A DNA stretch of 64,000 nucleotides from Kwoniella bestiolae CBS 10118 (lineage: Eukaryota; Basidiomycota; Tremellomycetes; Tremellales; Cryptococcaceae), in assembly GCF_000512585.2 (NCBI RefSeq), contig NC_089241.1, forward strand, positions 806,001 through 870,000, in the 5' to 3' direction. The notes beneath the pieces were generated by a model. That model was not told the DNA's origin, did no database searches, and was given only the letters and a program-made list of their open reading frames with translations. Numbering within the stretch: position 1 is the stretch's first letter; every line of letters starts with the position of its first letter. This document shows, piece by piece, positions 1 to 9,574 of the stretch. A program made the translations under genes and the position numbers.

Positions 1-2894
1 CAGGAAGGAAGGATCTCGAAGATACTGGAGGGACTAGACAGAGAGCATCGACAGCACCATTGAACAGTAGATTATCAACGCTAGAGTCGCCAGCGCAACT
101 ACTATCTCGTCAGTCTCCTACACCATCCAATGCGGAACACCTCAAATCGACCTTGTCAACCTCTCTAGCCCAGCTGGCCAGGACTCGTTCAGAATTGTTA
201 AAGTCATGGGCTGAGCGGAATAATCAGACTCAATTACTAGAGGATGAAGTCATACAGCGTCAGAACGATCTAGGTATCACATCTCCCGACGAGGTCTCAC
301 CATCAAGGTTCAGTGAAATTAATGCCATCACACCTATCTCTTCTGCGGGCATCGAACATAAGAAGGGAAAGAAGATGCACAAGATTCATAGATCCGTCGG
401 TGGGAGATTGAGGGATTTCCTCACTCCTTCCACTAGCTCCAGCGCCCTAGCTTCACAGTTGGGTTCAGGCGAGAGATTATCCAGAATCAGTCTGGATGGA
501 GGGTACGGGCGAGGCGAGATGAGCGCACATGCTCCTGTACCTATACGAAGGAAAACTGCCGATGATGGTACTTCCCCAAGTATGGGCGGTACCGACAAAT
601 TACCTACCCATCCTGAAATGCCTCCGCCTCTACCCCAGATATCCAACTCTGCTCCCTCGAGCAGTCCCACACCGCCCCTTCCGCCAGCCAAAGACCCCTC
701 GCCTAGACCCAGATTACCCTCTCGACATAGCGTCCAGATGCCCACCGGTACGGAATACGTCTCCCCCTTCATAGCGTCAAACCAATATCCTGTACCACCC
801 ATTCCGAGCGAAAGTTCTCCTGACCTCAGATTGTTGGCTGGAGATAATCCCGTGAGACACAGTATGGACAGTGCTAGGCCTTCTGTAGGGGGTGTTGGAG
901 GGCTTGGAGCTGGTGGAGATGAGGATGAGAGGAGGGAAGAGGCCGGACGGAAGAAGGAGGGGGTGCTTTGGGGGTTGGGGAGTTGGGAGGGGCTGAATAA
1001 GGCTGGTGCGGGGAAGGGGAAATGGGAGAGTGAGTGGTTGTTCTTGGTGGTAAAATGGAATGATCAAGCTGATTGAAGGTGGTTGCGATAAATAGAATTT
1101 TGGGTCGTACTGGATCATTCTAGGATATACGAGGTGAGCTATAGTCCGAGATGATGGTCAAAGTGACCCAGCTGACATGTTTGCTTTCACAGTACCGAGA
1201 TAACAAGACGGGTGTCCCTGAAGGTGCTCATGCGGTGATTGATCTGAAATTCGCCAGTGTGAGAGAAGGTAGAGGTACAGACAGACGATTTGGTGAGATC
1301 AGGTCCGAACAGATATCGTGAGGCGAGAAACTAATTATTGAGGTTGGGTCTAGTCTTCGAGATCGTTACTCCCTCCCAGGGGAAACGACTGTATCAAGCT
1401 ACTTCCGAGACTGAGATGAAGGTGAGTGGAGAGTAAAGCATGCCGTTGCCGTGGAAGTACGAAGCTCAAATCTACTTCCTGACTAATCAGCTATGGCTCT
1501 ACGCAATTTGCAACGCCATCGAATCATGCATCAACGGCACATCCTCCGTCCGCACATTTGATGCATCCAAACTGCGTACAGTATCAGGATCATTGGACGA
1601 TCATGCCCTGCCCGCCAGAGGTAAATTAGGACTAGGCTTCAACAGTCGTGCAATCGGATTGGGTTTCCCCATCCCTCCCAACGGAAGACGCTCCATGCCC
1701 CCTACACCTACCGAAAGCAATACACCCGACTCATCGATGGAAAAACGAACTCGGAAAACAAGCTTGAAGAAGGTGCTGAAACAATCTGGAGAGAAATTGA
1801 GCAATGTGGTCAGTGGGAATAGTGGGGGACATAGAAATTCGTTTGGAGGGGGACTGGATTTGCCCAGACCTGTATTTGGCAAAGCGGGGAGTAGGAGTAG
1901 TCTACCACTCTCCACACCGGAATTGGATCGAATCAATATGCCCCCTCCGCCTGTACCGATATCTTCGAGACCCAGATCCAATGTTGGTCAACCACGACCT
2001 CAAGAAGGGACAGGGGAAGAGAAGGGATCATGGGCAGATGGAGAGATTGAGAAACGAGTCCTTGAGATGGCTGGATTAGGATTAGGGGAGATACCCTCAG
2101 CTAGATCTGGGATGGAGGATAGTCCGAATAGTATAAAGCGGAGGGTGAAGTCTGAAGCTGTACGGAAACCTACCCATCCCTCTCGGTCGGGGTTCCATGC
2201 GAGTGATACTGGCGGAGAACCGATGAATCGGAGTAGATCGCAGGATAATAATCCCTCGAATGAAGGAGGGCTGGACATGAAGGAGTTGAAGAGGATTGCT
2301 GAGGTTGGGGGGAATAGGAGGTGCGCGGATTGTGGGAAGGGGATGAGGAGTAGTAGGTGGGCTAGTATTAGTGAGTTTTGCTTTGTTCTCTTCACATTAT
2401 TCCATTACAATGGATGCAAATCAATGTTCAGCCCGTAAACGATACTCAAGCTGATGTCTCCTTCATCATTCATGTTAGGCCTTCGCGATACCCCGATGGT
2501 GGTATTTATCTGTATAAGATGTTGTGGGATCCACCGATCACTCGGAACGCACATCTCGAAACCCCGTTCAGTTGATTTAGACCTCTGGAGTCCCGAGATG
2601 ATTGCGCTGGCTAGGGATTGGGGCAATGAGAGAGGGAATGAAGTCTGGGAGAGGAACTGGGAAGGCGGAAGAGTGGGTGATGAGTGAGTTGAGCGTCCCC
2701 TGTTGGAAATGTATATCCTGATGCACCTGGAGGGAAGGGGCGATAAGCTGATGTACTTTGCTTGGTCACGTAGCCGGGTATCAGATTTCATCAGAGCGAA
2801 ATATGTTGAAGGGAGGTGGTTGGGTGATGAAGATAGGTTGAGATTTGGGTTGATCAGTGAATCGCAATTACCCGTTGTGGGGAGGGCAATTTGA
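1..2894 (+). CDS. PH-ArfGAP domain protein, 3' part (5' end outside window)
   Basis: GTPase-activating protein for Arf-family GTPases in membrane traffic. The frame is open to base 1, so the N-terminus, possibly a BAR-type coiled coil, lies upstream. Exons read approximately 1-1029, 1096-1133, 1193-1292, about 1355-1421, about 1492-2370, 2479-2683 and 2774-2894. Joining across the first intron gives a PH core (KWEKFWVVLDHSRIYE), followed by VFEIVTPSQGKRLYQA and the closing helix LWLYAICNAIESC. A long Ser/Pro-rich linker follows. The ArfGAP zinc finger has CADC, then CIRCCGIHRSLGTHIS and SVDLDLW, and ends near FIRAKYVEGRWL. The finger spacer is longer than usual (see findings). Family assignment is firm; the exact orthologue (BAR-PH-ArfGAP type) is inferred. 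Confidence 0.85.
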
Positions 2895-3815
2895 TCTGAA
2901 ATTGGGAGTAGGAATCTGATTTACGATTTACGATATAATATGACATATAATATAATCTTGTTGTGATAACAATACTACGAGTAATTGGGGATGTAATGCG
3001 ATGAAGTGGATGAGACGATCCTTGCTTTCTTCTCGATCTCGATCTAAATTTCATTTTCCCCGTCGAAAGGGGAGTCGACTTCACCAGCAGGAAGATCTTG
3101 CATGTAATCCCTTACACAATGCTGTCTCACGTATCCGACATGGGAACCGGGCGGTGAGCGGTGAGGGTGCGGCCCGGATCCTATTCCCATATGCATACAC
3201 CCTTATGAAACCCCATTCTCGTACGTTGATCCGCCTCACACTCACATGATCGATTTGCAGTGGAAACTCTTTATCAAAATCCCGCGAAAAATGCATGGCT
3301 ATCGAAGATCCTTATCTGTTTTATTGATACAGGCTCTATCTAGATCAAGATGGACGATGCTCAAACCTTATACGACTACCCGAGTACGCCTTCTATAGTA
3401 CTCCGAGAAACCTTTTGTTCTCTGCATGAGAATTCGTTGTGTAGTCACGTTGTTGTATTCCCAAAAGAACAACGAATAGAAGAGTAATTAGTCGTGCGAT
3501 GATGCAATGATTGATTTGATCCCAAGACCCAAGATGTAGGATGTTGGATGTAGGATGTCGGAAGTTGGATCGGTGCGCTGCTTGACGGAGAATTCGGTGT
3601 CACCCGAGGAAAAGAAAAAGGAAAAGGAAAAGTTGAATGACGGGATTTTGTATCGTTTGAAACTAAACTCTTTTTCCACCCAGATACCGGGGGTGATCGA
3701 GGGGTATGATCAGTGCGACCTATTGTATGTGTCTATGTAGCTGATGCAAAATATATGCAACCTTGTGTACATCTACCTTACGTTTGTGCATGTATCGTCA
3801 TAGTAAATGGATGGT

Positions 3816-4134
3816 ACGCGTACATCCAAGTATCGGACGAATGGATGGGATCGACATAATCTACCATTAGATCGAGAACATTACAACCAAGAATGCGAGT
3901 ACATCAGGAAATCAGGGTAAATCATAACCCACGCACGACGCGACTGACATTTCCAAGGATTCTGCTGTACCTTTAGACGCACAGTCCGCTTGGTGGTGTG
4001 TGTTCCTGAGAATTAATGGAATACCACTACCAAGAAAGTGGAGGTTGATTGATTATTTCGATTAATATTCGAACATTAGGTTGTGGCCAGGGTAAAATGG
4101 CTTCAAGCCTCGTTCGCAATTACATATTACGCGA
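3816..4134. promoter_or_regulatory. MCB-like motifs upstream of CDC6
   Basis: ACGCGT at 3816-3821, ACGCGA at 3938-3943 and ACGCGA at 4129-4134. In other fungi ACGCGT is the MBF binding core in G1/S genes, and CDC6 is a classical target. Single hexamers occur by chance at this density, so function is inferred from the gene they precede. Confidence 0.35.
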
Positions 4135-4243
4135 CAATCTGCTACTGTACTACATGCTATGGTTGGATAAGGAAGAACATTAGTTTTACTCAATGAGACT
4201 ACTACCACCATAGCATTGACATATTGCTCTATTCATCTCCATC

Positions 4244-4272
4244 CTCACGCTCACGCTCATGCTCATGCTCAT
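4244..4272 (+). repeat. CTCACG/CTCATG hexamer repeat
   Basis: About five imperfect copies of a CTCAYG hexamer in the probable 5' leader of CDC6. It is a simple-sequence tract with no evident function. Confidence 0.7.
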
Positions 4273-4623
4273 CAGTCATTTGTAAGAACCACAACTCATA
4301 AGAACAAAAAGAAGGAAACCCCTCATCAACAAACAATCACAGGGAAAAAGGAACAGAGGACAGACGAAACATCTCAATTCTCACTTCACCCGCTCATCTG
4401 AACAATCTCTTCCTGTACTTCGCGTCGTACACCTTCTCTTCTTTTCCTTTTCCCATAGACATTTGATTCTTGTACTCTGTATGACCTCTTGATCTTGTTG
4501 ATATCACTGCTATTACTTTCTCTGTAAAACGGATATTCATTCCCCATTGTCTCTTTCCAAGTCAAGTCAAATTTGATTCTTCCCTCTTTACCCTTACCCT
4601 TAATCTCACTTAAACGACCCAAT

Positions 4624-7316
4624 ATGGCAGGAGGTATCAAACGATCCCGACAAGACGACCACGACCATGATTCTCCTCCTACACCCTCCTCTTCATCCTC
4701 AACCCCATCTTCCTCTCAAGAGGAAAACACCCCTACCCCTACTCCCACACCCACACCCACACCGCCAATCACACGTAATTCCTCCACCCATACTAGACGA
4801 CAGACCATCAACCCAAATGACACTACTACTCCACCACGTCCACCATTGACCCGTTCATCAGCTACTCAGCCCCCACCACCGCGCAATAACGGTCTAGGCA
4901 GATCAAACTCCCTCATCAACATTTCCACCAGAAGATCAGGCCCGTCTGCCTCGTCATTCGCTGTGCCCTCAGGCTCAGGGTCAAGTAGGGTAGGCATGTT
5001 GACGCGTACCCAGTCTACACCATCTATCACCTCCCCGACCCAACTTAAGGCTCTTGCAGGTGGAAGTGGTGGTAGTGGTCCTGCGAAGGGTGATCCCGAA
5101 GATGGATTGGGTGGTGGTGGACCGTCAAGGAGATTCGGGAAGGGGAAGGAGAATATCCCGCCGAAGAAAGATGAGGAGGTACCTCAAGAAGGGTCGCAGA
5201 GGAAGAGACCTAGAGTGTCAAGTAGAGGTAGTATGTCTGGGTCTGCTAGATCCAGAGGAAGGAGTGGGAGTGTAGTAAGCGTAAGGAGTGAGACGAGTGG
5301 TGAGTCGTTTCTTGCTTTCGACCCCTAGATCCGATGATAATGTGGCTAATCTCACTTTGTACGTAGGCCGTCATTCCTCTCTTGCCCCTTCTTCCTCCGC
5401 TTCATCCATTGCCTCCTGGTCTGCTCGTCTACCTTCTCCTGCCCCCTCACAAGCCTCCATCACTCCCTCGCTCGACTCGATCACTTCGACCGATCCTCTC
5501 GATCTCATCAAGGACGAAGAAGAGTTCGACGTTGATAAGACCCCCACCAAGGCTAGACCAGTCACGCGATCGACCGTCCTTCCTCCTACCCCTCCTCCAT
5601 CTTCGCCCTCCCTCCGCGACGTTGAGATCACCTCTACTACCGAACGCGTCAACCTCATGCGAATGCATAGCGACAAGACCGAGACTGACGTAGACATGTC
5701 GGAAGAGAAGGAAATCGTGTTGAACCCATATAAACAGCTCAAAGCTCACTTGAGACTCTCTTCGTCGTCTTCCGAATCTACGGTAGTTGATCAGGTCATC
5801 ATTGGGCGAGAAGAGGAGAAGAAAACTCTCAGAGCGTATTTGACCAACAGGGACGACGTTGACGTGGGGATGTATATCTCCGGTCCACCAGGTACAGGTA
5901 AGACCGCCTTGGTCACTGCGCTAGGGCGGGAACTAGCCGAGGAAGGCTGGAAGGTCGTCGAACTGGGCTGTATGGGATTGAAAGTCACCGATATCTGGAG
6001 GAGGCTGGGCGAGGAATTGGGTTGTGGTAAAACCGAAAAGGACGTAAAGGAGTTTATCACCAAGGATGATTCCAAAGTGTATGTAACCTCCTTTCTGATC
6101 TTCCTCACAAAGGTATTGTTATTGACTCCTTTTGTTTAGGTTCATCATTCTTGACGAGGTCGATTCGTTAATGCCACCACCACCGTCGATCGCACCTCCA
6201 GCCACCTCTCACTTGCTCACCAAACTGTTCTCTCTTCCTTTGCTCTCCCCAACAGTCAAGCTCATCTCCATCTCGAACACCCTCGATCTGACCCTCCGCG
6301 CTCGATTGGTACTTCCCGATAGCGCCCAACCGCTCGTACTTCCTTTCAAAGCGTACAACGCAGGTGAGATGGCGCCTATCGTATCTGCTCGAATCGCAGC
6401 TGCTACCACTTCCATCGAGGGAATCAAGATCGACCCTACGGCTATAACGCTCTTGACCAAGAAAGTCGAAGCTCAGAATGGTGATCTTCGAATGTGTCTC
6501 GGTGTGCTCTGCTCAGCTATCACTCTTGCAGAGAACGAATGGTTGAAGAAAAAGTCAAACGCGACACTTGCTGTGGGTGATGGAGAGAAGAGGGAGATCC
6601 CAATGACAAAGATAGCAGTCACGCATATACTCAAGGCGTTGACCTCGTATACTCAACAACTCCGATCTGCTGCTGGTTCGGGCTCTGGATCGGGAACGAA
6701 TTCCGCGACAAGCAAGAAGATCAGATCGGTGCAGATTCAAGGTAAAATGGTCCTGGTGTCGTTGTTAGTTTACCTCACAAGGGTCAAATACGGATTGAAC
6801 GGTTGTCCCTCCATCTCATCAAGTAACGGTCAGATCACTCCTCCACTTACTCCTTCAAGATCCAACTCTGGTTTAAGTGGTATGGGAGAACTGACCGTCC
6901 AGAATCTCTATACTACATATTGTCATCTCCTCTCCAATGGGGGTTCACCATTCCCCCCATCCCCCGAATCGGATTATCGAGATTTACTATCCAACCTTGA
7001 GACCCTCGGGCTAATCACCATCTCAGGAGGAAGTGCGATCGGGTTAAGTAGATCTTCAAGTGGAGGTAGTGGATCTTCGACGAGGTCAAAGAATGGTGGA
7101 GGCAGGGTGGAGCTATGTGTGAAAGAGGAAGAGCTGAAAGATGGTTTGGGGCTGAGTGAGAAGGCCAGATCGGGTGGGAGCAAGGGCATGGGGATAGCTG
7201 AGGAAGAGGTATGTAAGATCTGGGAGAGGGAGGAAGGTAGAGTGAGGAGGATGAAGGAGAAGGAGAGGGCGAGGATGGCGGGTGTGGCGGATGGGACGGG
7301 AGTGGATCCGGAGTAG
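4624..7316 (+). CDS. CDC6: Cell division control protein 6 (Cdc6), AAA+ replication licensing ATPase
   Basis: Loads MCM helicase with ORC and Cdt1 at replication origins. Exons 4624-5299, 5367-6078 and 6140-7316 join in frame to 854 residues. The first 300 residues are disordered, with a Thr-Pro run, an early basic KRSRQ and a KEN box at residues 175-177. The ATPase has Walker A GPPGTGKT near residue 398 and Walker B FIILDEVDS near 464, the latter completed across intron 2. A sensor region (ISISNTLDLTLRAR) and a C-terminal winged-helix-like part follow. There is no BAH domain, which favours Cdc6 over Orc1. The start is the first ATG of a long open frame after a CT-rich leader. The gene lies directly upstream of thymidylate synthase, another S-phase gene. 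Confidence 0.92.
4726..4763 (+). repeat. ACCC/CCACAC repeat coding a Thr-Pro run in CDC6
   Basis: A low-complexity CCCACA tract in exon 1 encodes a run of Thr-Pro dipeptides. Each TP is a minimal CDK target, so the tract may act as a phospho-cluster; that is inference. Confidence 0.6.
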
Positions 7317-7954
7317 GAATTTAGGATTTTCACCTTTCATCTTGCTTGGTATATCTGTTTGATCGTTTTGCAGTTCAGTCTAGATCATAGGACATGCCTT
7401 GCTTTGCTTTGCTTTGTAGGATAGGTATTGATAACGGAATGCGCTTTCACATTCTCATGTGCGGATTAGGCTTTGTTTATTGTACATAAATTAGTAAATA
7501 GTATTTTTCACCATAACAAAACACAGCTTATAGTCCTGCTCGTTCTCTTTTGTCTTGTTGGTATGATTGGTATATATGTTAAGATGAGTACGAACATGCA
7601 ATGCTATGCTATGCAACAACTATGCCAATCAGAGTGTCCAAGTTGCAGTTGTACTGTCCTCGCTTTATCTAGCGAGCTGCCACTAGTTGTGCATGACCAA
7701 GGTCACGTGATTTCATGAACTGTTCAGCCTTCTTCTGAGTCTCGATCGACGCGACGCGATAAAAATGGAACATGAGCATGAGCAATTCAACAGGAAAGAG
7801 GGAGCGCGTCTTGATTTCTCTTTCCTTGAAGATACTTATACATCTATAACAAAATCATTTTCACTTAGACGTATATATACAGACATCGACCAAGACCTGG
7901 ATTCTCAGACGGATAGATCATCCTCACGAACCATATTTCACGCTCAGCTTCAAC
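7317..7954. promoter_or_regulatory. Intergenic region and thymidylate synthase promoter
   Basis: Holds the CDC6 3' end and the promoter of the next gene. A GCTTT repeat lies near 7397-7416 and an E-box-like TCACGTGAT at 7703-7711. Tandem overlapping ACGCGA motifs lie at 7749-7759, about 195 bases before the start codon. No gene is supported here; the hydrophobic ORF at 7473-7718 has no recognisable features. Confidence 0.5.
7749..7759 (+). promoter_or_regulatory. Tandem MCB-like motif in the thymidylate synthase promoter
   Basis: Two overlapping ACGCGA hexamers (ACGCGACGCGA). Thymidylate synthase genes in yeasts are MBF-controlled through ACGCGT-type sites. The tandem arrangement makes this the most credible MCB candidate in the window; binding is inferred. 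Confidence 0.4.
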
Positions 7955-9322
7955 ATGACCAACACGACGATGCAGGTCAATGGAAGTGCCAATGCCAATG
8001 ACACTGGGAATGGGAAAGAACGAAGTGAACCTGGACATGGTGAGTTGCGTTCCATCCCACTTGACATCACTTTTGTCATACGAAGCAGCCGACAGGTCTA
8101 TCAAAGACATAACTACCCTTTCATCTCTGCCATCTCCATCCATCACGCTACCAATCACCGAGATACCTACTGAGTGATACTGACCATCATTCCTTCTCTT
8201 TCTTTTCCCTAATCCACAGAGGAATATCAATACCTCGACCTAATCTCTCAAATAATCTCTACCGGCCAACCCCGCCCAGACCGAACCGGCACAGGTACTC
8301 TCGCCCTCTTCGCACCCCCCTCCCTTCGATTCTCACTCGCCGACAACACCCTCCCCCTGCTAACTACGAAACGCGTCTTCCTCCGGGGGGTCATCGCCGA
8401 ACTCCTATGGTTCATCTCCGGCTGCACCGATGCCAACGTGTTGAGCCAACAGGGCGTGAACATATGGGAAGGGAATGGATCTAAAGAGTTCCTTGAGAAG
8501 GTGGGGTTGGGCCATAGAGAGCAGGGGGATTTGGGGCCGGTATATGGATTTCAATGGAGGCATTTTGGTGCGGAGTATATTGATGCGAAGGCGGATTATA
8601 GGGGTAAGGGGGTCGATCAGTTACAAGAGGTTATTTGGAAGATTAAGAATAATCCGACGGATAGGAGGATTGTGCTGAGCGCTTGGAATCCTAAAGGTGG
8701 GTTTTGGTTTTGGGTTCACTTTACTTGGCGTCTTTTAGTATACACTCCCCAGATCCAGATCCAAAACCAAACTCATAACCATACGAATGATCACCATGAA
8801 ACTAGGACTATACCACTCATATGTTAACTCCTTTTTTCCCTTGTAGACCTCCCACTGATGGCCCTCCCACCATGCCACATGTTCTGCCAATTCTTCGTCA
8901 CCCTCCCCACCTCCCCGGATGAAAAGCCCAAACTATCCTGTCTAATGTATCAGCGCTCGTGCGACCTAGGCCTCGGAATCCCATTCAATATTGCTTCCTA
9001 CGCATTGTTAACACACATGATAGCGTATATCACCGATACCACCCCTCATGAATTTATACTCCAGATGGGCGATGCGCATGTATATAAGGATCATGTGGAT
9101 CCACTTAAAGTCCAATTGGAGAGGGAACCGAGGGAGTTCCCGAAGTTGAATTTCAAGAGGACAAAGGACGAGGTAGGGGGTATTGATGGTTTTAGAGTGG
9201 AGGATTTCGAGGTGGTGGGGTATAAGCCTCATGGGAAGATTGAGATGAAGATGTCGGTGAGTATCGGGTGTTGTTGTTGATGGTGGTGATTGTTGCTGAT
9301 TATAATGGTATGTCAGGCTTAA
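7955..9322 (+). CDS. TMP1: Thymidylate synthase
   Basis: Converts dUMP to dTMP using 5,10-methylene-tetrahydrofolate. Exons 7955-8039, 8220-8696, 8847-9256 and probably 9317-9322 join to 325 residues, close to the fungal norm. Visible motifs are [53 protein letters not shown], the catalytic loop [10 protein letters not shown] (Cys near residue 197), [21 protein letters not shown] and [10 protein letters not shown]. The third exon ends KIEMKMS. A 60-nt intron with a good donor and branch point then leaves a final exon of one Ala codon plus stop. Reading through would instead add seven residues. The gene symbol follows yeast usage. Confidence 0.93.
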
Positions 9323-9574
9323 AATTTGAGGTTGTCTCTATACGGTACTTAATACTTCTCAGATCTACGTCTAATCTTTGATATTTCGCTCTTCTGTTCA
9401 CTGGGACGGTATACATTTGTACATTATGGATTATGGATTTCTGGTATAGATTTCGCCTTGATCTCATGCATCTTGTCTATATACATCAGAAGCGTAAGTA
9501 CGTACATATACAACAATATATCGGTACAATCGTGTGACCGCGAAATTTGATGGAACGGTTCATCTTCTTCTTAC
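9323..9574. other. Convergent intergenic region, TMP1 / SIN1
   Basis: Tail-to-tail spacer that should carry both 3' UTRs. It is AT-rich with ATATATA-type tracts, and no gene is seen. Confidence 0.5.

Larger units (their letters stand above)
2895..4623. other. Intergenic region, CDC6 promoter and 5' leader
   Basis: No convincing gene. It should hold the 3' UTR of the ArfGAP gene and the promoter and leader of CDC6. MCB-like hexamers lie at 3816 (ACGCGT), 3938 and 4129 (ACGCGA). The last 250 bases before the CDC6 ATG are rich in C and T, as fungal leaders often are. A degenerate GATGTAGGATGTTG repeat lies near 3534-3570. A 45-codon ORF at 3350-3487 was not accepted. Confidence 0.6.

Noticed and set aside
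3350..3487. 45-codon ORF starting MDDAQTLYDYP with an acceptor-like ACAG just upstream
   Set aside because: Too short, no clear donor-acceptor pair linking it to another exon, and no family match.
5371..5742. Minus-strand ORF of 123 codons inside CDC6
   Set aside because: It is the shadow of CDC6 exon 2, which has splice and motif support.
7473..7718. Plus-strand ORF with a hydrophobic start and several Cys
   Set aside because: It lies in the thymidylate synthase promoter region, has no splice support and looks like AT-rich chance coding.
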